Positions 25,495-34,371 are shown, numbered from the stretch's first letter. The stretch: DNA of 41,217 nt from Flavobacteriales bacterium UBA5692 (GCA_002420235.1 DIHQ01000133.1:1-41217); one strand, 5' to 3'. The notes: generated by a model from the sequence alone, not told the origin. Numbers and translations: made by a program.

Positions 25495-26496
25495 CTATTT
25501 GATTTCGTTGTAATCGCCGAGGTTCATATCGTTCGGACTGCCCAAAATGCGAACGTGGTTTCCAATCATTGCATCACGGAGGACCTTGTCCTTCACCAAC
25601 GAATGGGCTTGAATCAACGAATTACTTATGCGTGCGTCTTCAATGGCCGTGCCTTCTCCGACGCTTACGTAGGGTCCAACTACTGAATTGATCACGCGCA
25701 CGCCAGTCCCGATGTGGCAGGGGGGAATGATGATGCTGTTTTGGACGATGGCATCCGCCGGCACTTCCAGTTCATCTGCGGTGAGCGCGAGGATGTTCTG
25801 ATTGGTATCAATTGTGGCGGCTTTGTTGCCGCAATCCATCCAATGTGTCACTGTGCCGGGTTCAAATCGCAAGCCTGCTTGGGTCATGTTGCGCAAGGCA
25901 TCAGGCAGCTGATATTCTCCCCCTTGTATGACATTTTCGTCAATGAGCCGCTGCAACTCGTGCTTCAATCGCTCGCCGTCTCGGAAGGCATAAATGCCGA
26001 TCATAGCCAAGTTGGAAATAGGTTCAGCTGGCTTTTCGACGTAGTCTGTGATAGCACCATCAGCATCGGTTATCACCACTCCGAACGCATTGGGACTGTC
26101 CACTTCCTTGACAAAAAGAACGCCGTCTACGTTAGGGTCAATTGTGAAATCAGCGCGGAACAGCGTATCCGCAAACGCGACGACTACGGGTCCGGTCAAA
26201 CAAGTCGCTCCACACAAAATAGCGTGGGCAGTTCCGAGCGGTTCATCTTGGTAGCAGATGTGCCCTTTTGCCCCGAGGCGTTCAGCTACGGCCAAAAGTT
26301 GCGTTTCCACTTCAACACCAAAATCGCCGATTACGAAGGCAATTTCTTCAACAGGTTCGGCGCTCATCATAACGATGTCTTCGGCCAATCGCTCTACAAT
26401 GGGTTTACCACCGACGGGTACCAATGGTTTGGGCACAGTGAGCGTATGGGGCCGAAGTCGGCTTCCACGTCCGGCCATGGGGATTACGATGTTCAT
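25495..26496 (-). CDS. nucleotide-sugar pyrophosphorylase-like nucleotidyltransferase with left-handed beta-helix tail
   Basis: A 333-residue cytoplasmic enzyme that should join a nucleoside triphosphate to a sugar-1-phosphate. The N-terminal signature MAGRGSRLRPHTLTVPKPLVPV (residues 7-28) is the NTP_transferase active-site loop. Further motifs are EPLGTAHAIL (about 86-95), VVAFADTLF (about 108-116) with the metal Asp, and EKP near 155. The last about 80 residues (QNSIIIPPCHIGTGVRV...) are hexapeptide repeats of a left-handed beta-helix. GlmU, RfbA or mannose-1-phosphate guanylyltransferase-type activities all share this layout; the sugar is not known. It lies 12 nt after dut and 2 nt before the TPR gene. 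Confidence 0.85.
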   Translation of the reverse strand: MNIVIPMAGRGSRLRPHTLTVPKPLVPVGGKPIVERLAEDIVMMSAEPVEEIAFVIGDFGVEVETQLLAVAERLGAKGHICYQDEPLGTAHAILCGATCLTGPVVVAFADTLFRADFTIDPNVDGVLFVKEVDSPNAFGVVITDADGAITDYVEKPAEPISNLAMIGIYAFRDGERLKHELQRLIDENVIQGGEYQLPDALRNMTQAGLRFEPGTVTHWMDCGNKAATIDTNQNILALTADELEVPADAIVQNSIIIPPCHIGTGVRVINSVVGPYVSVGEGTAIEDARISNSLIQAHSLVKDKVLRDAMIGNHVRILGSPNDMNLGDYNEIK

Positions 26497-26508
26497 GAGG
26501 TATTCAGC

Positions 26509-26955
26509 TTAATCGATTCCTGTGCTTCCAAAGCCGCCGGTTCCCCGCTGGCTTTCGGGTAAATTCTCGGTTTCGGTCCACGCTATTCGCTCGTGCCTTG
26601 CTAGTACAAGCTGCGCGATGCGTTCTCCATTTTTTATTGTGAAAGGTTGTGCACTGTGGTTGATGAGTATTACTCCGATTTCACCTCGGTAATCCGCATC
26701 GATTGTTCCTGGGGCATTTAACACCGTGACACCGTATTTCAAGGCGAGGCCCGATCGCGGGCGGATTTGGAGCTCGGTACCTGCGGGCAGAGCCACAAAT
26801 AGGCCGGTAGAGATTAACTGGTATGCACCGGGTTGGAGAATGACCGTAGTATCGAGTTTGGCGCGGACATCCATTCCCGCGCTCAAGGCTGTCGAATACT
26901 TTGGCAGTGAATGACCACTGCGGTTTCGGATGAAGACTTTCGTCTCTTGTCTCAT
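26509..26955 (-). CDS. dut: deoxyuridine 5'-triphosphate nucleotidohydrolase (dUTPase)
   Basis: A 148-residue trimeric dUTPase that hydrolyses dUTP to dUMP and pyrophosphate, keeping uracil out of DNA. All five motifs are visible: motif 1 SAGMDVRA, motif 2 PRSGLA, motif 3 GTIDADYRGEI (catalytic Asp), motif 4 GERIAQLV, and the C-terminal glycine-rich motif 5 RGTGGFGSTG. The length matches bacterial members. ATG overlaps the crotonase stop by 4 nt (ATGA). Confidence 0.96.
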   Translation of the reverse strand: MRQETKVFIRNRSGHSLPKYSTALSAGMDVRAKLDTTVILQPGAYQLISTGLFVALPAGTELQIRPRSGLALKYGVTVLNAPGTIDADYRGEIGVILINHSAQPFTIKNGERIAQLVLARHERIAWTETENLPESQRGTGGFGSTGID

Positions 26956-27734
26956 TTTCCCGTGAATTGGGGTTTACGTTTCTCGATGAATGCTTGGGTG
27001 CCTTCTTGGAAGTCGTCCGTTTCGAAGCTAGCCCCAAAGTATGCGATCTCTGCATTAAAGCCATTGACGCCTTCCTCGTAACCGGATAAAACAGCCTTGA
27101 TGGCCGTTTGAAGAGCTCGTGGCGAGTTCTTCATCATTTTTCGTGCCATTGTATCCGTTGTCTCAGCAAGGGATTTCAAAGGCACCACTTGGTTGACCAA
27201 GCCGCAAGCTAATCCGTCTTCGGCGTTCACCATGCCGGCGGACAAGATCATTTCAAAGGCCTTCCCTTTTCCCACAATTTGAGGCAACCTTTGGGTTCCG
27301 CCGTAACCGGGGATGACTCCAAGCGACACTTCGGGTAAGCCCATACGAGCATTTTCTGAAGCGATGCGAACGTGGCATGCCAGGGCCAATTCAAGTCCGC
27401 CTCCCAAGGCGAATCCGTTGATGGCTGCAATGACCGGTTTGGCGCTTCGTTCGATTCGATTGAATAAATCTTCTTGGCCTCGTTGGGCCATTTGCCTTCC
27501 CTGTTGGGCGTTGAAGCCGGCAAATTCTTTTATATCAGCCCCAGCAACGAAAGCTTTTTCGCCACTACCCGTAATGATGATAACATGGACTTCAGGTTGT
27601 TTTTGTGCTTCCTCTATTGATTCGGCAAGCTGGGATATTACTGCCGCGTTCAATGCGTTTAAGGCTTCTGGACGTGCGATGGTGAGTGTCAGAACGCCCT
27701 TGTTTAGAGAGGATTGAATTAAAGAATCGGACAT
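26952..27734 (-). CDS. enoyl-CoA hydratase/crotonase family protein
   Basis: A 260-residue crotonase. The oxyanion-hole and substrate blocks are present (VAGADIKEF, about 64-71; INGFALGGGLELALACH, about 105-121), as are both catalytic glutamates of the hydratase subgroup, E115 (GGGLE) and E135 (GLPE). This favours a true enoyl-CoA or 3-hydroxybutyryl-CoA hydratase, i.e. fatty acid or butanoyl-CoA metabolism. It is the first gene of the crotonase-dut-nucleotidyltransferase-TPR-DUF4292-envC run; its metabolic link to the others is not obvious. Confidence 0.9.
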   Translation of the reverse strand: MSDSLIQSSLNKGVLTLTIARPEALNALNAAVISQLAESIEEAQKQPEVHVIIITGSGEKAFVAGADIKEFAGFNAQQGRQMAQRGQEDLFNRIERSAKPVIAAINGFALGGGLELALACHVRIASENARMGLPEVSLGVIPGYGGTQRLPQIVGKGKAFEMILSAGMVNAEDGLACGLVNQVVPLKSLAETTDTMARKMMKNSPRALQTAIKAVLSGYEEGVNGFNAEIAYFGASFETDDFQEGTQAFIEKRKPQFTGK

Positions 27735-27809
27735 GGTAAGTATGCCTGGAATAAAAGCGCCAAATTACGAAATGAGTAGGCAGGAATTGGCTTCCGATAA
27801 TCGGCTTCT

Positions 27810-29369
27810 TCACCGTAAGGATTTGGGACGCGAGTCCAGAAGTTTAGTTGTGTATTCTGTGGACGGTTGGCACATGATTTTTTCCGTCGCGCCAATCTCT
27901 ATGACCTTTCCCCTTTCGAGAATAACGAGTTTGCTGCAGAAAGAGGCCACAATGTCGAGGTCGTGGCTTATGAAAAGGTAGGTAAGCTTTCTTTTCCGCC
28001 CAATTCGGTCTAACAATGCCAGCACATCGCGTTGAATTTGCAAGTCTAAGGCGGCCACGCTCTCGTCCAGCACCAAGAACTCCGGCTCCATTGCTAGTGC
28101 CCGGGCGATGCCGATGCGTTGAAGCTGTCCTCCACTGAATTCATCGGGGTATTTGTTCGCGTCGCTTGCCTCGAGTCCTACTTCCATAAGCAGGCGGTTG
28201 GCATGGTCAAATGCCATCGGCGATTTTACACCGGTATGGTGCAGGACTTCGACAAGGGCGCTCATAATGGTAATTTTGGGATTTAGCGCCGAATACGGAT
28301 CTTGAAAGACCAGCTGTGCGCGTCGTCGCAGGCGGGTCATACTTGAATGGTTATAGGTGTCGACCGTTTCCGCCCCAAAAGTGATTGCTCCTGAGCTCGC
28401 TTCGAGCATACCGATGAGCATTCGGCCTAAAGTGGATTTTCCGCTGCCACTTTCGCCAATTAGCCCGACCCTCTCGCCCATACCTATGGACAAACTCACA
28501 TCGCGCACTGCACAGAAATCGCCGTACCATTTAGATACATTAACCGCTTTAAGCAAAGGCATTTTGGAAGGTTCATTCTGTTTAAAAAGGTTGGTCTCAC
28601 GAGCATTCAGCAATGCCCGTGTGTATGGATGGGCGGGCTGTTCCAGGATGATATTGACATCTCCGGACTCCACAATTTGGCCGAGCTGCATGACCAGTAT
28701 ACGATCTGCTATGGCGTGCACGACGTCTAGGTCATGAGAGATGAAAATGACACCCATCTGCCGTTTTTTTTGAATCTTTTTCAGCAAAGTCAGAATGGAT
28801 CTCTGCACTGGGGCATCCAAGGCTGTTGTTGGTTCATCGGCGATGAGCACTTCGGGATTAGCAGCTAAAGCCAAGGCAATCATCACCCGTTGCTTTTGAC
28901 CACCGCTCATTTCGTGAGGGTATTTCATGAAGGCGGCCTCCGCATTGGGAAGTTCGACCTCTTTTAGTAAAGCTATGGCGAGGTTGCGCGCTTCGGATTT
29001 GTTCTGATGTTGATGCACCAGCGCTGTTTCTGCTACTTGCCACCCTATTCGCATTGATGGATTAAGAGATGACATGGGATCCTGGAAGATAAGGCTTAGA
29101 CCTCGACCTAGGGGTGCATTGGAGGGTGTGTTGGCGGCAGCCCAAAGTGTTTCAGAAGGCACGTGTAAGCACTGACCTTTGGTGATTCGGCCTTGGCGAG
29201 GCAGGAGTCCAGCGATCGCCGAACAGGTGACGCTCTTCCCAGAACCGCTTTCGCCGATGACGGCCAAGATTTCACCATGTTGCAAAGTGAAATCAACATC
29301 GCTGACCACTTGTCGATCACCGAACGAAATTGTGAGCTGATTGACTTTTAGCAGGGTGGGATTTAGCAT
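27810..29369 (-). CDS. double ATP-binding ABC protein, oligopeptide/YejF type
   Basis: A 519-residue cytoplasmic protein with two nucleotide-binding domains fused head to tail, the arrangement of YejF and other Opp/Dpp-family ATPases. Walker A GESGSGKS occurs twice. The signatures are MSGGQKQR (first) and FSGGQLQR (second), with Walker B LIADEPT and LVLDESVAALD. The ATG at 29369 (MLNPTLLKVNQLTISFG) is 7 nt after the HPPD gene stop; the longer frame would overlap that gene. No permease or binding protein is adjacent. It sits at the end of the tyrosine-degradation operon, so its substrate is unclear. Confidence 0.9.
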   Translation of the reverse strand: MLNPTLLKVNQLTISFGDRQVVSDVDFTLQHGEILAVIGESGSGKSVTCSAIAGLLPRQGRITKGQCLHVPSETLWAAANTPSNAPLGRGLSLIFQDPMSSLNPSMRIGWQVAETALVHQHQNKSEARNLAIALLKEVELPNAEAAFMKYPHEMSGGQKQRVMIALALAANPEVLIADEPTTALDAPVQRSILTLLKKIQKKRQMGVIFISHDLDVVHAIADRILVMQLGQIVESGDVNIILEQPAHPYTRALLNARETNLFKQNEPSKMPLLKAVNVSKWYGDFCAVRDVSLSIGMGERVGLIGESGSGKSTLGRMLIGMLEASSGAITFGAETVDTYNHSSMTRLRRRAQLVFQDPYSALNPKITIMSALVEVLHHTGVKSPMAFDHANRLLMEVGLEASDANKYPDEFSGGQLQRIGIARALAMEPEFLVLDESVAALDLQIQRDVLALLDRIGRKRKLTYLFISHDLDIVASFCSKLVILERGKVIEIGATEKIMCQPSTEYTTKLLDSRPKSLR

Positions 29370-29376
29370 GAACAAG

Positions 29377-30522
29377 TCAAAGGGTGCCGCGGGTTTCTTG
29401 CTCGCGTTCGATGGCTTCAAAAAGCGCCTTGAAATTACCTTTTCCGAAGGATTTGGCACCTTTGCGCTGAATGATTTCGAAGAACATAGTGGGTCGGTCT
29501 ACCACTGGCTTCGTGAAGATTTGAAGCAAATAACCTTCGTCGTCGCGGTCGATAAGAATCCCCAATTTGCGCAAAGGCTCTAAATCTTCATCGATTTCTC
29601 CCACCCGATTTAAAATGGTGTCATAGTATGTGCTGGGCACCCTTAAAAACTCAACTCCGCGCCGTTGTAATTCGGTCACGGTTTCGATGATATTTGAAGT
29701 GGCCAGGGCTATGTGCTGGACCCCGGCGCCACCGTAAAAATCAATGTACTCTTCGATTTGGGACTTTTTTCGACCTTTAGCTGGTTCATTGATGGGAAAT
29801 TTGATGCGGCCATTGCCATTGGACATGACCTTGGACATTAAAGCGGTGTACTCCGTGCTGATGTCTTTGTCATCGAATGAAATCAACTGGGCAAATCCCA
29901 TGATCTCAGCGTAGAAGTCAACCCACGTGGTCATCTCACCCCATCCGACATTGCCGACCATGTGGTCGACGTATTGCAGCCTAACAGATTCCACCGGCAC
30001 TGAAGGGCTCCATGCTTCATAGCCGGGAAGGAAAACGCCGCTATAATTTTTCCGTTCAACAAAAACATGTATGGTTTCTCCATACGTTTTGATGGCACTC
30101 AGGATGACTTGCCCGTTCGCGTCTTTTCGTACTTCAGGTTTAAAGACGCTCACGGCACCGCGTTTGGTGGTCTCCAAATAACTTTTATTGGCGTCGTCGA
30201 CCCACAGAGCTACCACTTTGACGCCGTCGCCGTGGCGGTTGACATGATCGTTAATTGGGCCATCTGGTTTGAGCGGGGAGGTCAAGACAATGGTTATTTT
30301 GTCTTGTCGGAGGACATATGAGGCGCTTGATTTATTGCCGGTTTCGAGCCCTGAATAGGCAACGGGTTTATAACCCCATGCGGTCATGTAGTAGTATGCG
30401 CTTTGCTTGGCGTTTCCGCAGTAAATTTCAATATAATCTGTGCCTAGCAAAGGCAGGAAATCCTCTGCCTCCGGCACTACCTTATTGAGTTTTGGGGAGG
30501 GGTTGTGGTTTGTGTGATTCAT
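29377..30522 (-). CDS. hppD: 4-hydroxyphenylpyruvate dioxygenase
   Basis: A 381-residue non-heme iron dioxygenase converting 4-hydroxyphenylpyruvate to homogentisate in tyrosine breakdown. Both vicinal-oxygen-chelate halves are present (YIEIYCGNAKQSAYYYMTAWGYKP near 30-53 and the second half from about 180). Iron-ligand regions are DHMVGNV, GVQHIALATSNI and the C-terminal FFEIIQRKGAKSFGKGNFKALFEAIE block. The ATG at 30522 overlaps the homogentisate dioxygenase stop by 4 nt. Length matches the family. Confidence 0.95.
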   Translation of the reverse strand: MNHTNHNPSPKLNKVVPEAEDFLPLLGTDYIEIYCGNAKQSAYYYMTAWGYKPVAYSGLETGNKSSASYVLRQDKITIVLTSPLKPDGPINDHVNRHGDGVKVVALWVDDANKSYLETTKRGAVSVFKPEVRKDANGQVILSAIKTYGETIHVFVERKNYSGVFLPGYEAWSPSVPVESVRLQYVDHMVGNVGWGEMTTWVDFYAEIMGFAQLISFDDKDISTEYTALMSKVMSNGNGRIKFPINEPAKGRKKSQIEEYIDFYGGAGVQHIALATSNIIETVTELQRRGVEFLRVPSTYYDTILNRVGEIDEDLEPLRKLGILIDRDDEGYLLQIFTKPVVDRPTMFFEIIQRKGAKSFGKGNFKALFEAIEREQETRGTL

Positions 30523-31691
30523 TTCACTCCGGGCTCTAGCCAAGATTGATGGTAATCATTGTGTTCAATAGCAAGGGCCGCTTCTGTGACCTGAAGCGGA
30601 CGAAACGTATCGACCATAACGGCCAATTCGTCGGTCTTTGTCTTGCCAATGCTTCCTTCGTAGGTTCCTGGGTGAGGTCCGTGTGGAATACCTGAAGGAT
30701 GTAGGCTGATGTATCCACGGTCGATTCCGGTACGACTCATGAAATCACCCTCAACGTAGTAAAGCACTTCATCCGAGTCGATGTTGCTGTGGTTATAAGG
30801 AGCAGGGATTGACAGAGGATGGTAGTCGTAGAATCTCGGCACAAAGCTGCAGATAACGAAAGCATCCGTTTCAAACATTTGGTGCACCGGAGGCGGTTGG
30901 TGCACTCGACCTGTGATGGGCTCGAAATCGTGTATGGATAAAGTGTACGGGAAGTGATAGCCGTCCCATCCTACTACATCAAAGGGATGAGCAGCATAAA
31001 TGTATTCGTGAATGGAACCCTGTTTCTTGATGTGGATTGGGAATTCACCTATGGTATCTATGGTTTCCAATTCTGTGGGCGGGTGAATGTCTCTTTCGCA
31101 GTAGGGGCTATGCTCGAGGTGCTGCCCGAAGTGATTTCGGTACCGTTTTGGTGTGTGTACCGGGTGAGCCGATTCAGTAATAAAAAGCCGATTATTTGGG
31201 CCATCAAATGCGAACCGATGAATGATGCCTCTGGGGATAACGATATAGTCGCCTGGCTTGAAGGGGAGCTTGCCCAGCATTGTGTGCAGTGTTCCGGCAC
31301 CTTCGTGTACGAAGACAACTTCGTCTCCGTCAGCATTTTTAAAAAACACCTCTGTATCCATACTAGATGTCGGAGCGGCAAGGTGGATAGTTACATCGGA
31401 ATTGAACAGAATTGCGGTTCGACTTTCGAGGTAATCTGCGATGGGATTGACCTTAAACCCCTCGAGTTTTCGGCTCAACAAATTGTTCCTTATTGCTGCC
31501 TTGGGCTGAACATCACGCGAGGCCACGACTCGTTTCACCATGGTAGGACGGTGGTGGTGGTAGAGCAATGAGCTCATTCCCACGAATCCGATGGTTCCAA
31601 ATAATTGCTCGTGGTGAAGGGTCTTGTCTTCTTTTCGGAATTGCGTGTGTCGCTTTTTAGGCACAGTTCCAAGTGTATGGTAAAACGGCAT
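30519..31691 (-). CDS. hmgA: homogentisate 1,2-dioxygenase
   Basis: A 390-residue iron dioxygenase that opens the ring of homogentisate to maleylacetoacetate. Recognised by MPFYHTLGTVPKKRHTQFRK at the N-terminus, the cupin block ADGDEVVFVHEGAGTL, the metal region NSNIDSDEVLYYVEGDF and GIPHGPHPGTYE near residue 335. It is shorter than the roughly 440-residue proteobacterial form, as usual in Bacteroidota. First gene of a three-gene transcript with HPPD and the double ABC ATPase. Fumarylacetoacetase, the last pathway enzyme, is not in the window. Confidence 0.95.
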   Translation of the reverse strand: MPFYHTLGTVPKKRHTQFRKEDKTLHHEQLFGTIGFVGMSSLLYHHHRPTMVKRVVASRDVQPKAAIRNNLLSRKLEGFKVNPIADYLESRTAILFNSDVTIHLAAPTSSMDTEVFFKNADGDEVVFVHEGAGTLHTMLGKLPFKPGDYIVIPRGIIHRFAFDGPNNRLFITESAHPVHTPKRYRNHFGQHLEHSPYCERDIHPPTELETIDTIGEFPIHIKKQGSIHEYIYAAHPFDVVGWDGYHFPYTLSIHDFEPITGRVHQPPPVHQMFETDAFVICSFVPRFYDYHPLSIPAPYNHSNIDSDEVLYYVEGDFMSRTGIDRGYISLHPSGIPHGPHPGTYEGSIGKTKTDELAVMVDTFRPLQVTEAALAIEHNDYHQSWLEPGVK

Positions 31692-31754
31692 GGCAGAAGG
31701 GTTTGTTCGCTAAGTTAAGTTGCCTGTGCCCGCTTTAAAACCGTCGATTGTAAT

Positions 31755-32840
31755 TTAGCTACTCAGGCCACGAATTGTACGGACCCATTTGGGCAGTCTA
31801 CCTTCTTCCGTAATGCGCCACTTGAGCGATAACTTATTGTTCGCTGGTCGCGGGGATTCTGGGGTCAATCGATTTTTTCGGACCAGAGCTTTAACGCTAA
31901 CACCGCAGCGTTGCGATGCTTCCCAGATGCTTTCGTCAGAGCGAATTTCCATCCATAAGGTTCGCCCTCGTCGACGCTTGGGCTGAAGGTAGATGATTTC
32001 ACCAATTTTCGGCGCGTAATTCCCGCCCTTGCGGTCGATGTCATTGTAGCTGTATAGTTGCCACCTCATTAAGTCTAATTCGACACTAAGTGCCTCATAG
32101 CTGTCTCCGGATTCGGCTAGAATATATTGAATGTAATTCTCGCTGGTTTGCACGCTTCTGTGTCCTAGGGATCTCGAGCTTTTGGCCGGATTTAACGCTT
32201 TGTTTTGAACTGTTTCGAGGGCTTCATTCGGAGAAGCGTTGCCTGTTTTCGCGGCAAAGGCCTCCCGCTCGGCTTTTAACGCGAGCCCTTCGTCGTCGTA
32301 TTGATTGAGCTCGTAACGTTCTATAAGTTCGATAAGCTGGTTGGCGTATTTCGGATTGGTCGCGTAGCCGCACTTCTTAAGCCCCTTAGCCCAACTCACA
32401 TAATCGGTTGGCTCTAGTTCAAAAAGCACTTCGTAGCGGTTACGCTTGAGAAATTTACTGTGATCGTGAAAACTCTCCGAGGCATTGCCATATGAACGAA
32501 AGCACTCGTTGCGACGGTCGTCATCGTGGTACACCCGCTCTCCGTCCCAGTCACTATGGCATTTGATTCCGAAGTGATTATTGGATTTGGCAGCTAACTC
32601 ACTGCGTCCGCTTCCGCTTTCCAATATGCCTTGCGCTAGAGTGATGCTAGCGGGAATGCCGTACACTGCCATTTGGTAAACAGCCTCATCGTTCCAATCA
32701 GCGATGTATTGCTCGGGAGCACTTAAAGACGGTGCTTCTGCGTGGGCTACGAAGCAGACGCCCATTGCCATCCAAATCAACATCCACAAAATAAGGGTTG
32801 AGAGCAGTCTGGGCCAAGAAAATTGGAGCGTTGCAGGCAT
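31755..32840 (-). CDS. exported glucosaminidase (peptidoglycan hydrolase) with LysM-like domains
   Basis: A 361-residue cell-wall hydrolase. An N-terminal hydrophobic signal (about 12-35) is followed by a glucosaminidase/FlgJ-like domain (about 45-172) with ITLAQGILESGSGRSELA; E74 is the likely catalytic acid, and NNHFGIKCH and FRSYGNASESFHDHSKFL are family blocks. Two LysM-like motifs follow (about 235-288 and 297-345), which would bind glycan chains. Cleavage between N-acetylglucosamine and N-acetylmuramic acid is expected. It is a monocistronic leftward gene. Confidence 0.88.
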   Translation of the reverse strand: MPATLQFSWPRLLSTLILWMLIWMAMGVCFVAHAEAPSLSAPEQYIADWNDEAVYQMAVYGIPASITLAQGILESGSGRSELAAKSNNHFGIKCHSDWDGERVYHDDDRRNECFRSYGNASESFHDHSKFLKRNRYEVLFELEPTDYVSWAKGLKKCGYATNPKYANQLIELIERYELNQYDDEGLALKAEREAFAAKTGNASPNEALETVQNKALNPAKSSRSLGHRSVQTSENYIQYILAESGDSYEALSVELDLMRWQLYSYNDIDRKGGNYAPKIGEIIYLQPKRRRGRTLWMEIRSDESIWEASQRCGVSVKALVRKNRLTPESPRPANNKLSLKWRITEEGRLPKWVRTIRGLSS

Positions 32841-32856
32841 AGAAACTTTCTTTCTA

Positions 32857-32864
32857 CAAAATTA
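32857..32864 (-). promoter_or_regulatory. candidate -7 box of the glucosaminidase gene
   Basis: TAATTTTG (on the - strand) is a perfect TAnnTTTG match, 17 nt before the ATG at 32840. No TTG is seen at the expected -33 distance. Confidence 0.35.
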
Positions 32865-32913
32865 GCGCCGGGTCCAGCCTTACCGCTTCCAAGTTAGTGA
32901 GTCCTATTAACGT

Positions 32914-33333
32914 CTAATTGTGGACGGAGGGGCCGATTTCCTCTTTAATCAAATGCCCTTTATCATCGAAGAAACGCCAAATACCAGCGGGATTTCCAAT
33001 GGAGTCGTATTGCCCGGTTATAAAAGGTTCGCCGTTGGGGTGCCAGGTGTGATAGGCTCCAACTTGAACCCCTCGTTTATACTGGTGAAATGACCAAGGC
33101 TTCCCATCTAGATAGTATGCTTCCCATTTGCCATGTTTTTCCCCTTTAGACCATCGGCATATTTTCGATAAGCGACCAGCCTCATCGTATATGGTGATTG
33201 CCGTTGTGTCTCCCGCTACGACGACTAATTCGCGCTTGACATTGCCGTTGGGCCAGTAGTCCGTGATGGTCTGTTGCTTGATGTCTGAACAAGCAGTAAT
33301 GACCGAAACGAAGAAGATGGCCCAACGTGTCAT
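32914..33333 (-). CDS. lipoprotein with MORN/YwqK-like repeats
   Basis: A 139-residue envelope protein. N-terminal MTRWAIFFVSVITAC is a short lipoprotein signal (C15). Four related repeats of the type xGxxxGxWxxYxxxGxxx follow (for example YWPNGNVKREL, KGEKHGKWEAYYLDGKP, KRGVQVGAYHTWHPNGEP, SIGNPAGIWRFFDDKGH), as in the family named for the antitoxin-like YwqK. The function in Bacteroidota is unknown. Start is firm: the ATG overlaps the polyprenyl synthase stop by 1 nt (TGATG). Confidence 0.82.
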   Translation of the reverse strand: MTRWAIFFVSVITACSDIKQQTITDYWPNGNVKRELVVVAGDTTAITIYDEAGRLSKICRWSKGEKHGKWEAYYLDGKPWSFHQYKRGVQVGAYHTWHPNGEPFITGQYDSIGNPAGIWRFFDDKGHLIKEEIGPSVHN

Positions 33334-34331
33334 CAGCGTTTGCGTTCCATGGTGTATTCGACCAGATCTACCAAAGCTTCTTTGGCTTCCGATGGGGGAT
33401 AGGCATCGAGGAGGTCCAGTGCTTCTTGAGCGAGTTCGCGCATTTTGCTCCGAGAGTATTGCATGCCGGGGCCTTGGATAATGGAATTTATGACCTGTTG
33501 GACGGCCGTGTTGTCGTTATTACGAAATCTAACAAGCCGAATGAGCCTCCGTCGCTCCGCAGGTGCGGCAGTCTGTAGGGTGTGGATGAGGGGTAAGGTC
33601 ATCTTCCGTTCTCGGATATCGCCGCCGGTGGGCTTGCCAATGCGTTCACCTTCGCCTAAATCAAGGAGGTCATCTTTTATTTGGAAGGCCAGGCCAACGA
33701 GCTCGCCAAACTTGCGCATTCGCTCCACATCTTCGGCATTGCCTTCCTTCATAGGATGAACGGATGCCGCACCGCAGGCGCAGCAGGCGGCGATCAGAGA
33801 GGCTGTTTTGCGTTTGATTATGTCGAAATAAATCGCTTCAGTGATATCCAAGCGTCGGGCCTTTTCAATTTGTAATAACTCCCCTTCGCTCATTGAGCGA
33901 ACTGCCTCGGAGGTGATTTTGAGCAAATCATAGGCTTCACGGTCTACCGCCATGAGCAGTCCACGAGACAGCAAATAGTCACCGACGAGTACAGCAATTT
34001 TTTTCTTCCATAATGCTTGAATGGAAAAGAACCCTCGACGCAAATGGCTCTCGTCTACGACATCATCGTGAACCAGCGTGGCCGTGTGTAATAGTTCAAT
34101 AAGCGTTGCGGCGATGTGGCTCCTTTCTTCGAGTTCATGTTGCCCTCCCGTCACGGTTTTTGCAGATAAGAACACAAACAACGGGCGCATCTGCTTACCC
34201 TTGCGTTTGATTATGTAACGCATGATGCGGTCGAGCAGTGCGACATCTGTGCCCATGGCCGACTTAAAATGTCCTTGGAATTTAGCCAGTTCCTTTTCGA
34301 CTGGAACTTGAATGCGCTGAATGCGACTCAT
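33333..34331 (-). CDS. polyprenyl diphosphate synthase (all-trans, octaprenyl type)
   Basis: A 332-residue trans-isoprenyl diphosphate synthase that builds the side chain of menaquinone. First Asp-rich motif DDVVDE (D89, D90, D93) within LVHDDVVDESHLRRG; second motif KDDLLD near 222. RKGKQMRPLFVFLSAK (about 43-58) is the substrate-binding block and the N-terminus matches Bacteroidota IspB proteins. The ATG at 34331 is preferred; a longer open frame extends 10 codons. Chain length (octa-, hexa- or heptaprenyl) is not predictable with confidence. Divergent from yicC. Confidence 0.93.
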   Translation of the reverse strand: MSRIQRIQVPVEKELAKFQGHFKSAMGTDVALLDRIMRYIIKRKGKQMRPLFVFLSAKTVTGGQHELEERSHIAATLIELLHTATLVHDDVVDESHLRRGFFSIQALWKKKIAVLVGDYLLSRGLLMAVDREAYDLLKITSEAVRSMSEGELLQIEKARRLDITEAIYFDIIKRKTASLIAACCACGAASVHPMKEGNAEDVERMRKFGELVGLAFQIKDDLLDLGEGERIGKPTGGDIRERKMTLPLIHTLQTAAPAERRRLIRLVRFRNNDNTAVQQVINSIIQGPGMQYSRSKMRELAQEALDLLDAYPPSEAKEALVDLVEYTMERKR

Positions 34332-34335
34332 GGCG

Positions 34336-34343
34336 CAAAGGTA
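34336..34343 (-). promoter_or_regulatory. candidate -7 box of the polyprenyl synthase gene
   Basis: TACCTTTG on the - strand is a perfect TAnnTTTG match, ending 4 nt before the ATG at 34331. With a start about 7 nt downstream, the transcript would be leaderless or nearly so. No TTG at -33 is visible. Confidence 0.35.
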
Positions 34344-34371
34344 CGGCCCTCCCAACCACACCGCGTGTACC

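Noticed and set aside
25714..26562. 282-codon open frame on the + strand opposite the nucleotidyltransferase and dut genes
   Set aside because: It lies entirely antisense to two well-supported genes with recognisable motifs; its protein has a low-complexity, Cys/His-scattered composition and matches no domain. Long antisense frames are common opposite genes of this base composition.
30954..31571. 205-codon open frame antisense to homogentisate dioxygenase
   Set aside because: The dioxygenase on the - strand has its full set of family motifs; the + strand frame has no recognisable domain.
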